A DNA stretch of 64,000 nt from Collinsella sp. MSK.8.10 (GTDB lineage: Bacteria > Actinomycetota > Coriobacteriia > Coriobacteriales > Coriobacteriaceae): NCBI RefSeq assembly GCF_019041915.1, contig NZ_JAHPYF010000004.1, positions 1 through 64,000 on the forward strand, read 5' to 3'. The notes under the pieces are model-generated. The model saw only the letters and a list, made by a program, of their open reading frames with translations, was not told the DNA's origin and ran no database searches. Of the stretch, positions 14,975 through 24,169 are shown one piece after another. A program made the translations under genes and the position numbers. Positions within the stretch are counted from its first letter, which is position 1. Every line of letters begins with the position of its first letter.

Positions 14975-15876
14975 TCTCGCTTGTCGTTGCTACCGCACTG
15001 CTATTAATTCATGCGCTGGTGTGTCTGGTGCTGTGGACGCTTATGAAACTGGGCCTGCTGCCGGTGCGCGGGCACATGCTTGCCGTGATGGTGCTCGTAC
15101 CGCTGTGGGGCCCGTTGCTCGTGGCACTACTCTCGGTACGTAGCGCGGTGTTCGGCGACGACCTTAAGGACGCCACGCTTGAGATGCTGCGCATTAACGA
15201 AGACATGCATCGCAGTTTGCTCGTGCAGGTGCGCGAGGGCGATGATGGCGTGGTGCCGCTCGAGGAAGCGCTGATCGTCAACGACCCGGGCGACCGCCGC
15301 CGTCTGATGCTCTCCATGCTTACCGAGGATCCGGATGCGTACCTCGCACAGTTGCAGGCAGCAAAACTCAACGACGATGTTGAGGTCGCGCACTATGCCG
15401 CGACGGCGGTGGCGCAGATCTCCAAGGAGTCCGACCTTAAACTGCAACAGCTGGAGCGCGCGTTTAAGACCGATTCCAGCTCGCATAACCTGGATGCGTA
15501 TTGCGACTTTTTGGGCACCTATCTGGACTCGGGTTTGGCGGAGGGCCGTGTGGCACAGATTCAGCGTCAGCAGTATGCACGCTTGCTCGCGCGTCGTTGC
15601 GAACGCGAGGACGGGCCGGCGTTGCGCATCCGCTATGCCACGGCGCTGGCCGATGCCGGCGAGATCGATAAGGCAGAGGACGTCGCGAGCCAGTTGGTGA
15701 TCGATGCGTCAGACGAGCAGGACGTGTGGATGCTCTGCCTGCGCTTGGCTGTGATTCGTCGCGATGGGCAGGCGGTACAGCGCGTAATCGACGCGATCGA
15801 CAAGCAGCATGTGTATTTGAATGCCGAAAATCGTGAGAGGCTGGCATTTTGGCGCGAAGGAGAGGAGGCCCGATGA
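14971..15876 (+). CDS. pelE: PelE-like membrane/TPR-type protein
   Basis: 301 residues. TTG 14971 overlaps the pelD stop by 4 bases (TTGA), with GGGGAGG upstream. Two N-terminal membrane helices (2-22 and about 33-55) are followed by a helical, repeat-like cytoplasmic part (LEEALIVNDPGDRRRLMLSML, YAAT AVAQISKES and similar) of the TPR/HEAT kind. PelE is thought to bridge PelD and the glycosyltransferase complex at the membrane. Sequence is poorly conserved in this family, so the assignment leans on position, topology and size. Confidence 0.65.
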   Translation: MISLVVATALLLIHALVCLVLWTLMKLGLLPVRGHMLAVMVLVPLWGPLLVALLSVRSAVFGDDLKDATLEMLRINEDMHRSLLVQVREGDDGVVPLEEALIVNDPGDRRRLMLSMLTEDPDAYLAQLQAAKLNDDVEVAHYAATAVAQISKESDLKLQQLERAFKTDSSSHNLDAYCDFLGTYLDSGLAEGRVAQIQRQQYARLLARRCEREDGPALRIRYATALADAGEIDKAEDVASQLVIDASDEQDVWMLCLRLAVIRRDGQAVQRVIDAIDKQHVYLNAENRERLAFWREGEEAR

Positions 15877-17753
15877 GCGTGGTGCAACATATCCGCGAGC
15901 GTGCGGGCCACTTTCGCTGGATGGGGCTGCTCGTGGTATGGGCGGTCTTTATCGCCATGGCCGCCGTGCTGTTGATCGAGCGTGCCGGCGTGCAGTACAG
16001 CGCCGGGCAGCATAAGCTGGGCATGCTCGCTGCCAACGACGCGGTGCCGGCAAGCTCGGCGATGTTTGGCCAAAAGCCCACGTGCTTGGTTATTACCGAC
16101 TCGGACCAAGATGGCGTCGAGGACGTCAAAGAGCAGTTCGACCAGATCTTGCTTGACATGAAGATCGCTCACCGCGATGTGGATATTGCCACCGATGGTG
16201 TTGATGCGATTCCTTCCCTCACATCCTTCGACCGCGTGATTTTACTGATGCCGTCGCTCGACGGGCTCGGTACGCACCTCTCCGACATCATGAGCTGGGT
16301 GAGCGCCGGCGGTTCGCTGATGCTCGCCATGACGCCGGATAATTCCAGCTACCTGCAGGCAATCGGTCCCAAGCTGGGCATCGATTCTGCCGGCTATGAA
16401 TATGCGACGGCAGAGAGCATCGTGCCGAGCGAGGACTTTATGATTGGCGGTGGCCAGCGTTATGAGCTCTCGGACCCCTTTGATTCGTCGCTTTCGGTAT
16501 CGCTGCGCGAGACGGCTTGTGTGTGGGCTAAGACCGGCGATGCGGGCGCCCCGCTCATTTGGTCGAATGACTGCGGTAGCGGGCGCACCGTGGTATGCAA
16601 TATCGGTATCTATGACAAGGTCATGCGCGGCTTTTACGCCGCGGCGATCAGCCTGCTGGGCGATGCCACGGCCTATCCGGTCATCAACAGCGCTGTCTTC
16701 TATCTGGACGACTTTCCCAGCCCCGTGCCCTCGGGCGACGGCACCTACATCAAGCGCGACTACGGGCTTTCCATTGCCGACTTTTATACCAAGGTCTGGT
16801 GGCCCGATCTGCAAAAGCTCGCGCAAAAATACGGCATTCGCTATACCGGCGTGATGATCGAAAACTACGAGGACACGGTCAACCAGACCGAGCCCGCGCG
16901 CCAGGCCGATACCACGCAGTTCCGCTACTTTGGCGGCATGCTGCTGCAGATGGGCGGAGAGCTGGGTTTCCACGGCTACAACCATCAGCCGCTGGCGCTC
17001 TGGGACACCGACTATGGCACGCTGTACGACTACAAGACGTGGAAGAACAAGGAGACGCTCGTCGCATCGCTCAACGAGCTTATAGCCTTCCAGGATGAGG
17101 TGCTGCCCAACGCGCACGGCTCGGTCTATGTGCCACCGTCGAATATCCTTTCGGCCCGTGCGCGCCAGCTTATCGGCACCGACGTTCCGCGCATTAAGAC
17201 CATCGCCAGTACGTATTTTGAGGATGGCACCGCCCTGCCATACGTGCAGGAGTTTGACGTGGCGAGCGATGGCATTGTGGAGCAGCCGCGCATTGTCTCG
17301 GGCGGCATGGTCGACGATTCCTACATGCGCCTGGCTGCCGTGTCCGAGCTCAACATGCACTACGTAAGCACGCACTTTATGCATCCGGACGACCTACTGG
17401 ATCCCGATCGCGGCGCTAAGGAGGGCTGGGAGGTCTACAAGGGCGGCTTGACCGACTACCTGGATTGGCTTACCAAGTTTGCGCCCGACTTGCGACGCCA
17501 GACCGGTTCGGAATGCTCGGGCGCTATCCAGCGCTTTTCGTCCGTGACGGTGAGCGTGGATACCAGCGCGGATTCCTGGACGCTCAGCCTGGGCAATTTC
17601 CACGACGAGGCGTGGCTCATGTTCCGCTCCAACTACGGCGAGCCGGGTGCAGTCACGGGTGGCGAGATTACGCATCTGACGGGCGATCTGTACCTGGTTA
17701 AAGCCACGGACAAGACGGTGACCATTGCACGCAAGGAGGGTGGCGACAAATGA
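15873..17753 (+). CDS. DUF2194 / PelA-like polysaccharide deacetylase
   Basis: 626 residues from ATG 15873 (ATGA overlap with pelE, AGGAGAGGAGG upstream). One membrane helix near 16-38 anchors an extracellular protein. A Rossmann-like domain (about 65-260) precedes a NodB-like deacetylase with YLDDFPSP (Asp279/Asp280) and HGYNH (His367/His371), the usual metal-binding D and H-x3-H pair. The C-terminal 120 residues are beta-rich. It should partly de-N-acetylate the GalNAc/GlcNAc polymer outside the membrane, giving it positive charge. The hydrolase domain of Gram-negative PelA is not evident. Confidence 0.75.
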   Translation: MSVVQHIRERAGHFRWMGLLVVWAVFIAMAAVLLIERAGVQYSAGQHKLGMLAANDAVPASSAMFGQKPTCLVITDSDQDGVEDVKEQFDQILLDMKIAHRDVDIATDGVDAIPSLTSFDRVILLMPSLDGLGTHLSDIMSWVSAGGSLMLAMTPDNSSYLQAIGPKLGIDSAGYEYATAESIVPSEDFMIGGGQRYELSDPFDSSLSVSLRETACVWAKTGDAGAPLIWSNDCGSGRTVVCNIGIYDKVMRGFYAAAISLLGDATAYPVINSAVFYLDDFPSPVPSGDGTYIKRDYGLSIADFYTKVWWPDLQKLAQKYGIRYTGVMIENYEDTVNQTEPARQADTTQFRYFGGMLLQMGGELGFHGYNHQPLALWDTDYGTLYDYKTWKNKETLVASLNELIAFQDEVLPNAHGSVYVPPSNILSARARQLIGTDVPRIKTIASTYFEDGTALPYVQEFDVASDGIVEQPRIVSGGMVDDSYMRLAAVSELNMHYVSTHFMHPDDLLDPDRGAKEGWEVYKGGLTDYLDWLTKFAPDLRRQTGSECSGAIQRFSSVTVSVDTSADSWTLSLGNFHDEAWLMFRSNYGEPGAVTGGEITHLTGDLYLVKATDKTVTIARKEGGDK

Positions 17754-19177
17754 GAATCTGTTTGGTACTCGAGGGTTGCTACCCTTATGCGCACGGCGGC
17801 GTATCTACCTGGATGCATGGCTATATCCAGGCCATGCCCGAGCACGAGTTTGTGCTGTGGGTGATTGGCGCGCATGCTGCCGACCGCGGCAAGTTTGTCT
17901 ACGAGCTGCCCGGCAACGTGGTCGAGGTGCACGAGGTATTTCTGGACGATGCCCTGCGGCTTTCGGGCGAGCAAGAAGAGGCCGACTTTAACGCCCGCGA
18001 GCGCGAGGCGCTGCGTCGCCTGGTGTCGCTCTCCAATCCGGACTGGGACGTGTTGTTCGATATCTTCCAGCGCCGTCGCGTGCATCCGCTCTCGTTTTTG
18101 CAGAGCCGCACGTTTATGGATATCTTTCGCGACGTGTGCCTGGCCGAGTACCCCTACACGCCTTTTGCCGACGCATTCCACACTATGCGCTCCATGTTGC
18201 TGCCCGTGCTCTACCTTCTGGGCAGCGAGGTGCCGGTGGCCGATGTGTACCACGCCATCTCGACCGGCTACGGCGGCCTGCTCGCCTGCCTGGGCTCAAG
18301 CGTTCACCAGGCTCCGGTGCTGCTGACCGAGCACGGCATTTATACCCGCGAGCGCGAGGAAGAGATCATTCGCGCCGACTGGGTCGTGCCGTCGTTTAAG
18401 GACCGCTGGATTCGCTTTTTCTACCTGCTTTCGGAGGAGATCTACCGCCGCGCCTTCCGCGTGACGAGCTTGTTTCATAACGCCCGCAAGACGCAGATCG
18501 ATATGGGCTGCGATGCGGACAAATGCCTGGTCATCCCCAACGGCATTCAGTTCGACCGCTTTAAGGACATTCCCTTAAAGCCCGATGACGGCTGGGTGGA
18601 CATTGGCGCGGTGGTGCGTCTGGCGCCCATCAAGGACGTCAAGACCATGATCTATGCCTTCTTTGAACTGCACGAGCGCCTGCCTAAGGTGCGCCTGCAT
18701 ATTATGGGCGGCGTGGACGATGAGGAGTACGGCGCCGAGTGTCATGCGCTGGTGGAGACATTGGGCGTGCGTGACTTGATCTTTACCGGCCGCGTCAACG
18801 TGGTCGAGTACATGGAAAAGCTCGACTTTACCATTCTGACGAGCATCTCCGAGGGCCAGCCGCTCAGCGTGCTGGAGTCGCTTGCAGCGCGCCGTCCCTG
18901 CGTGACGACCGAGGTGGGCTGCTGCCGCGAGCTGCTCGAAGGCGCTCCGGGCGATGACTTTGGCGTGGCAGGTTTTGTGACGCCGCCCATGTATCGCAAG
19001 GGCTTGGCCGATGCCATGGAGCGCATGTGCACAAGCCGCGCCCGCCGCATTGAGATGGGGGAGCGCGGCCAGCGTCGCGTCGCCACGTACTTTTTGCACG
19101 AGCAGATGCTCGCCAACTATCGCGCGCTGTACGACGAGACAGCGCGTGCGTTTGACCTGCCCAGAGAGGGGGAGTAG
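17750..19177 (+). CDS. pelF: PelF glycosyltransferase (GT4)
   Basis: 475 residues; ATG overlaps the previous stop (ATGA), AAGGAGG upstream. Typical PelF features: YPYAHGGVSTWMHGYI near the N-terminus, LLTEHGIYTREREEEI in the middle, VVRLAPIKDVKTMI, and the retaining GT4 E-x7-E pair (Glu368 and Glu376 in EGQPLSVLE). Cytoplasmic enzyme that polymerises the Pel chain from UDP-linked amino sugars and works with PelG. Length and motifs agree with the family. Confidence 0.88.
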   Translation: MRICLVLEGCYPYAHGGVSTWMHGYIQAMPEHEFVLWVIGAHAADRGKFVYELPGNVVEVHEVFLDDALRLSGEQEEADFNAREREALRRLVSLSNPDWDVLFDIFQRRRVHPLSFLQSRTFMDIFRDVCLAEYPYTPFADAFHTMRSMLLPVLYLLGSEVPVADVYHAISTGYGGLLACLGSSVHQAPVLLTEHGIYTREREEEIIRADWVVPSFKDRWIRFFYLLSEEIYRRAFRVTSLFHNARKTQIDMGCDADKCLVIPNGIQFDRFKDIPLKPDDGWVDIGAVVRLAPIKDVKTMIYAFFELHERLPKVRLHIMGGVDDEEYGAECHALVETLGVRDLIFTGRVNVVEYMEKLDFTILTSISEGQPLSVLESLAARRPCVTTEVGCCRELLEGAPGDDFGVAGFVTPPMYRKGLADAMERMCTSRARRIEMGERGQRRVATYFLHEQMLANYRALYDETARAFDLPREGE

Positions 19178-19180
19178 CCG

Positions 19181-20725
19181 GTGGCCGGAATCGGTTTTGA
19201 GCTCAAACGCCTGTTTAGGCGCAAGGGTCTGTTTGCCACGATGCGCGCCTATGGCTACGCCGGCATTGTGTGCACGGGCCCCATGCTGCTTGGCGTGCTG
19301 CTCCAGGTGGGTATTTTGGTGCTGTGCGGTCTGTGGGGTGTGGGCCGCGCCAACCAAGATCTGCTGGTGTGCATGGTGACCTATACGCTGCTGGCATCGC
19401 TCACGCTCACAAGCTTTTTCTCCATGCCGGTCACGCGCTTTTTGGCCGACATGCTCTTTACCGAGCGCGAGGATGAGATCCTGCCTTCGTTTTGGGGATC
19501 TAATGCCATCATGCTCGTTGCGGGCACGGTGCTCTACGGCGTCTTTTTGCTGTTCTCGGGCGCCACGCTGCTGCAGGGGCTGCTGTGCCTGTGGCTGTTC
19601 AACATTATGATCGTCAACTGGAACGGCATGAGCTATCTCACGGCCATCAAGGATTACCGTGGTATCCTGTGCAGCTTTGCGGCCGCCATTGGCGTGGCGT
19701 GCCTGTTCGCTCTGGCCGCGCTGGCGCTGGGGCTGCCGCCGGTCGAGGGCCTGTTGGCATCAATCGCCCTGGGCTACGGCGTCATGCTCGCCTGGGATGT
19801 GGTGCTGCTGTACCGGTATTTTCCTCAGAGCGACCGCAGCCCCTGGTTCTTTTTGCAGTGGCTCGATCAGTTTATGCCGCTGGCGCTCACGGGCTTGTTT
19901 ACCAACCTGGGGCTCTTTGCGCACTTGGTGATAATTTGGGCCGGTCCCATTGGCGTGCAGGTCAAGGGCTTATTTTATGGCGCGCCCTACCACGATGTGC
20001 CGGCGCTCATCGCGTTTTTGACCATTCTGGTCACGACCGTCAACTTTGTGGTCTCGGTCGAGGTCAACTTTTATCCGCGCTACCGCGACTACTACAGCCT
20101 GTTTAACGACGGCGGCGTAGTGGGCGATATTGTGGTGGCCGAGGAGGAGGTGCTCGCCACACTCAACCGGGAGCTGTGGTTTTGCGCGCTCAAGCAGCTG
20201 TTTGTGACTGCGGCGGTCATCTCGCTCGAGACCACGGTGCTCTCGGCCCTGCCGCTGGGCTTTAACAGCCTTATGCACGGGTATTTTCGCACGCTGTGCG
20301 TGGGCTATGGCCTGTATGCCGTGGGCAATACGGTGATGCTCATCTTGCTGTACTTTACCGACTACAAGGGAGCCGTGCTGGCCTCGGGCCTGTTTGCCGG
20401 TGTGGCAGGGCTGGCAACCGCCGTGTCGTTGCTTTTGCCGCAGCAGTTTTACGGCTTTGGTTTTTTGCTGGGTGCGGCGGTGTTTTTTATCGTGGCGCTG
20501 CTCCGGCTCGATACCTATACCGCCAACTTGCCGTATCGTATCCTGAGTCAACAGCCCATGGTGGCGACCGACAAGACGGGTCGCTTTACACAACTGGGCC
20601 GCTTGCTCGACCGTGCCGAGCAGCGCTATGAGGAAGGCCGCCATAAGGGTGAGCCGCATGGTTGGTTTGAGCGCACGGTGGTCCGTGTGTATCGCAACCA
20701 TTGGGGAGGTTCTGATGACCGATAG
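19181..20725 (+). CDS. pelG: PelG membrane transporter
   Basis: 514 residues; GTG start with GAGAGGGGGAG upstream. Opens with GIGFELKRLFRRKG, the usual PelG beginning, followed by about 12 hydrophobic helices. It belongs to the polysaccharide-transporter (MOP) group and forms the export channel for the chain made by PelF. The soluble tail (RFTQLGRLLDRAEQRYEEG) is cytoplasmic. It overlaps the next gene by 11 bases. Confidence 0.88.
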   Translation: MAGIGFELKRLFRRKGLFATMRAYGYAGIVCTGPMLLGVLLQVGILVLCGLWGVGRANQDLLVCMVTYTLLASLTLTSFFSMPVTRFLADMLFTEREDEILPSFWGSNAIMLVAGTVLYGVFLLFSGATLLQGLLCLWLFNIMIVNWNGMSYLTAIKDYRGILCSFAAAIGVACLFALAALALGLPPVEGLLASIALGYGVMLAWDVVLLYRYFPQSDRSPWFFLQWLDQFMPLALTGLFTNLGLFAHLVIIWAGPIGVQVKGLFYGAPYHDVPALIAFLTILVTTVNFVVSVEVNFYPRYRDYYSLFNDGGVVGDIVVAEEEVLATLNRELWFCALKQLFVTAAVISLETTVLSALPLGFNSLMHGYFRTLCVGYGLYAVGNTVMLILLYFTDYKGAVLASGLFAGVAGLATAVSLLLPQQFYGFGFLLGAAVFFIVALLRLDTYTANLPYRILSQQPMVATDKTGRFTQLGRLLDRAEQRYEEGRHKGEPHGWFERTVVRVYRNHWGGSDDR

Positions 20726-22484
20726 GATGATGTCTCGCCGTCGCCTGATTGAAGCGGCTGCCGGCGCGCTGCTGCTTTCGGGCTGCTCGGTGCAGGAAGA
20801 CTCCTCGACCAAAAAGGTCAAAAAGCAGGACAAGATTAAAAAGGCCGAGACCTCGGACAAGGTCAAGCACCTGCGCGACAAGGACGAGCTCTACGAGGTC
20901 TACGATGACTCGGGCATTGTGACCATGTACCTGACGGTCTCGCGCGGCAACAGCTCCGAGAACACTGATCATAGCTGGGCCGATATCAATACGTACTCGG
21001 TGTATGACTACGCCGACATGGGTGTGGCGCGCTATAAGGTAATGGGCCTGCTGCAGGCGGGCGACGAAGACGGTCCGGTGGCCGGCGAGGTTGGCTATGG
21101 CGAGGAAGCGCCCAATGCCACCGTGCAGGTGCGCGGCCAGACATCGAGCATGAACTCGCAAAAGAATTACAAGGTAGAGCTCAAAAAGGGCAAGGGTACC
21201 TGGCGCCACCAGCGCGCGATTGCTCTTAACAAGCATATGGGCGAGGGTATGCGTTTTCGCAACAAGATGGCCTATGACCTTATCCGTGGGATTCCCCAGA
21301 TGATGGGCCTGCGCACGCAGTTTGTGCATCTGTGGGTGTGCGACCAGACTGAAAAGTCCAACGATACCTTTGAGGATTACGGCCTGTTTACGCAGGTGGA
21401 GCAGCTCAACAAGACGGCGCTTAAGGCGCACGGCTTGGATAAGAACGGGCATCTGTACAAGGTGAACAGCTTCGATTTCTATCGCTACGAGGACACCATT
21501 AAGCTTGCCGACGATCCCGACTACAACCAGGAAAAATTTGAGGGCATGCTCGAGATTAAGGGCGACTCGGACCACACCAAGCTCATCGAGATGCTCGATA
21601 CGCTCAACGACGAATCGCAAAAGATCGATGACGTGCTCGACACCTACTTTGATACCGAGAACCTGGTCTATTGGTTGGCGTTTCAGATTCTGACGGGCAA
21701 CTGCGATACGCAGAACCGCAACTGCTATCTGTACAGCCCGCTCAACTCAAATACCTGGTACTTTTTAGATTGGGACAACGACGGCATGCTGCGTAAGCTG
21801 GAGCTGAGCCTAAAGGGTTTCTCGGACTATGCGAGCTGGGAGCGCGGCGTAAGCAACTACTGGGGCAACGTGCTGTTCAACCGTGCGTTGCGCAGCAAGG
21901 CGTTCCGCAGCGAACTCGACCGTGCCGTCAAGGACTTGCGCTCGTATTTGACCGAGGCGCGCCTGAGCAAGATGATCAAGCACTACCGCGAGGTTACTGA
22001 ATCCCTGGTTTTTGCCTCGCCCGATATCGACAATCTGCCTGTCACCAAGGACCAATACGAGCAGATCGCCGCGGCGATCCCCTCCGAGATCGAGGAGAAC
22101 TATAAGAGCTATTGTGAGAGCTATAAAAAGCCCATGCCGTTCTACATTGGCGTGCCGCAGATCGATAACGGTAAGCTGCGCATGAACTGGGATGCGTCCT
22201 ACGACTTTAAGGCGCGCGACATTCGTTATACCGTCGAGCTGGCGCGAGATTATGCTATCAAGGACGTGCTTTTTAAGGCCGAGGACGTGCTGCTTCCCGA
22301 GGTGACCTGCGATGCGCCTGATACCGGCCAGTATTTTGTGCGCGTGCGTGCCACCAACTCCGACGGCCATACGCAAGATGCGTTTGACTACTATGTAACC
22401 GACGACGGCAAGCACTACGGCATGAAGTGTTTTTACGTGCAAGGCGGCGGTAAGGTCGTGGAGGACACGTATGAGGAGGGCTAG
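20715..22484 (+). CDS. CotH-kinase-family lipoprotein
   Basis: 589 residues from ATG 20715 (GGGGAGG 5 bases upstream). The N-terminus MSRRRLIEAAAGALLLSGC is a lipoprotein signal with lipobox LLSG-C. The CotH domain shows RGQTSSMNSQKNYKVELKK, MRFRNKMAYDLI and the acidic site LDWDNDG (Asp352, Asp354, Asp356). CotH proteins are atypical protein kinases in spore coats; surface versions in other bacteria are uncharacterised. The C-terminal 110 residues resemble a fibronectin-III-like domain. Overlap with pelG and with the next gene places it in the Pel operon. Confidence 0.8.
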   Translation: MTDRMMSRRRLIEAAAGALLLSGCSVQEDSSTKKVKKQDKIKKAETSDKVKHLRDKDELYEVYDDSGIVTMYLTVSRGNSSENTDHSWADINTYSVYDYADMGVARYKVMGLLQAGDEDGPVAGEVGYGEEAPNATVQVRGQTSSMNSQKNYKVELKKGKGTWRHQRAIALNKHMGEGMRFRNKMAYDLIRGIPQMMGLRTQFVHLWVCDQTEKSNDTFEDYGLFTQVEQLNKTALKAHGLDKNGHLYKVNSFDFYRYEDTIKLADDPDYNQEKFEGMLEIKGDSDHTKLIEMLDTLNDESQKIDDVLDTYFDTENLVYWLAFQILTGNCDTQNRNCYLYSPLNSNTWYFLDWDNDGMLRKLELSLKGFSDYASWERGVSNYWGNVLFNRALRSKAFRSELDRAVKDLRSYLTEARLSKMIKHYREVTESLVFASPDIDNLPVTKDQYEQIAAAIPSEIEENYKSYCESYKKPMPFYIGVPQIDNGKLRMNWDASYDFKARDIRYTVELARDYAIKDVLFKAEDVLLPEVTCDAPDTGQYFVRVRATNSDGHTQDAFDYYVTDDGKHYGMKCFYVQGGGKVVEDTYEEG

Positions 22485-23262
22485 CGCGCTGCTTGAGCGC
22501 TTGGCGGCCCCGCCTATGCGTGTCACGCAGGAGCGTTGCCGCCACGAGCTCAAATATCTCGTTAACGAGGGCGAGCACGCCGCGCTTGCCTGTCGCATGG
22601 CGCCGGTGTTTAAGCTGGACAAGCATGCGCGGGCAGGCGGTTACACCATTCGCAGCCTGTACTTTGACGACTACTGCAACTCGGCCTACGAGGAAAAAGG
22701 CGCCGGTATTCTCATGCGCAAAAAGTATCGCGTGCGCATCTATAACGGCAGCGACAAGGTGATTAAGCTCGAGCGCAAAAAGAAGTACGGCAGCTGGATC
22801 TACAAGGAGGACGCGCCGCTCACGCGCTGCGAGTTTGAGCAGATTCTGGCCGGCGACTACGGCTTTTTGCTGAGGAGCCCCTATCCGCTCTGCCGCGAGT
22901 TCTACATCGAGTGCATCTGCAACATGATGCGCCCGCGGACCATCGTGGACTACGAGCGCGAGCCGTGGGTGATGGACGAGGGCACCGTGCGCGTTACGTT
23001 TGACATGAACGTGCGTGCCGCGGTGGGAAGCTTCGATATCTTTGACGCGACGCTGCCCGCGCTGCCGGTCCTGGAGCCCGGCAAGCTGGTGATGGAGGTC
23101 AAGTTTACGGAGTTTTGCCCGCAGCTGGTGCGCGATATGGTGCCGCCGGGAGCGGCCGAGCTTACGGCGGTCTCCAAGTACTGCCTGTGTTACGAAAAGA
23201 CCGCCTACCTGCGCGGTTTTAACTATTGGGAATCGGATTTTGAGAACCGAGGGGATATTTAG
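22471..23262 (+). CDS. VTC-domain polyphosphate polymerase
   Basis: 263 residues; ATG 22471 overlaps the CotH gene by 14 bases and has GGAGG upstream (ATG 22516 is an alternative). VTC tunnel motifs are present: RHELKYLV, IRSLYFDD, RKKYRVRIYNG, VIKLERKKKYG and a final MEVKFTEF. VTC4-type domains make polyphosphate from ATP inside a basic tunnel. No membrane helix, so probably cytoplasmic and held by its partner, the DUF4956 membrane protein next door. The substrate here is not proven. Confidence 0.8.
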   Translation: MRRASALLERLAAPPMRVTQERCRHELKYLVNEGEHAALACRMAPVFKLDKHARAGGYTIRSLYFDDYCNSAYEEKGAGILMRKKYRVRIYNGSDKVIKLERKKKYGSWIYKEDAPLTRCEFEQILAGDYGFLLRSPYPLCREFYIECICNMMRPRTIVDYEREPWVMDEGTVRVTFDMNVRAAVGSFDIFDATLPALPVLEPGKLVMEVKFTEFCPQLVRDMVPPGAAELTAVSKYCLCYEKTAYLRGFNYWESDFENRGDI

Positions 23263-23265
23263 ACC

Positions 23266-23931
23266 ATGAGCACCAGGGACTTTTTTAAGAACTCCGTCTT
23301 GGAGGCGTTTGGCCAGGTCGACCCTGCCAAGATTGGCCTTTCGCTGCTCGTGGCGCTCGCCATGGGCATCCTGATCTATTACGTGTACAAGCGCTTTTTT
23401 ACCGGTGTGGTGTATTCGCGCAGCTTTGCCGTGACACTCGTGGGCATGTGCGTGCTTACCTGCATGGTCACGCTCGCGATTTCGACCAACGTGGTCATCT
23501 CGCTCGGTATGGTCGGTGCTCTGTCAATCGTCCGCTATCGTACGGCGGTTAAGGACCCGCTCGACCTGCTGTATCTTTTTTGGGCCATTACCACAGGCAT
23601 TACGGCAGGCGCCGGCATGTACGCGCTCGTGGGGCTTACGGCAGTGGTGATTGTGGTGATGATTGCCGGCTTTGCGAGCCACCAGGACAAGGCGCGCGTG
23701 TACATGATGGTCATTCACTACACGGGCCAGACCACCGGCGACGATATCGTTCGCGCGTTTGGGCGCACCAAGTTTACCGTCAAGTCCAAGACCATGCGCG
23801 GCGACAAGGTCGAGATGGCCGTGGAGGTGTTCTCGGACGGCGTTGACATGCCCTATGCGGACGCCATTCGCGCGCTCGATGGCGTGGAGGACCTGACGCT
23901 CATCCAGTACAACGGCGAGTACCACGGCTAA
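23266..23931 (+). CDS. DUF4956 membrane protein
   Basis: 221 residues with a short leader and three or four membrane helices between about 20 and 125 (LSLLVALAMGILIYYVYKRF, TLVGMCVLTCMVTLAIS, GMVGALSIVRYRTAVKDP, ITAGAGMYALVGLTAVVIVV). A cytoplasmic alpha/beta domain follows. The motif SIVRYRTAVKDPLDL is the family hallmark. These proteins repeatedly neighbour VTC and CotH genes and may form the channel for the VTC product. Last gene of the operon. Confidence 0.8.
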   Translation: MSTRDFFKNSVLEAFGQVDPAKIGLSLLVALAMGILIYYVYKRFFTGVVYSRSFAVTLVGMCVLTCMVTLAISTNVVISLGMVGALSIVRYRTAVKDPLDLLYLFWAITTGITAGAGMYALVGLTAVVIVVMIAGFASHQDKARVYMMVIHYTGQTTGDDIVRAFGRTKFTVKSKTMRGDKVEMAVEVFSDGVDMPYADAIRALDGVEDLTLIQYNGEYHG

Positions 23932-23995
23932 CTTTGTCCCGCGTTTTAACAAACGCCGGACCGCTCGACGCTGCGCGGGCATCTGCCGGGCGATC

Positions 23996-24052
23996 TGCCG
24001 CTCAAACCGTCGCTCGCGTACATAAAGTACGCTTCGCTCCTCTTTCGCGGCA
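23996..24052 (+). repeat. 57-bp stem-loop repeat, copy 1 (partner at 31656-31711)
   Basis: An outer stem TGCCGC/GCGGCA encloses CAAACCGTCGCTCGCGTAC, a short loop and AGTACGC. The partner has TGCCGT/ACGGCA in the outer stem, a compensated pair change, so the fold is under constraint. Located between the Pel operon and the LacI gene. Confidence 0.65.
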
Positions 24053-24169
24053 CCTCGCCACGGCAGCTGCCCGCTCGCTGGCGTATGCTCGACCTGGGTG
24101 GGCCGATTTGGTTCGTATGCCGTCTTCACGGGTATCATGGTGAAAGCGATTTCAATGACAGGGGTGCTC

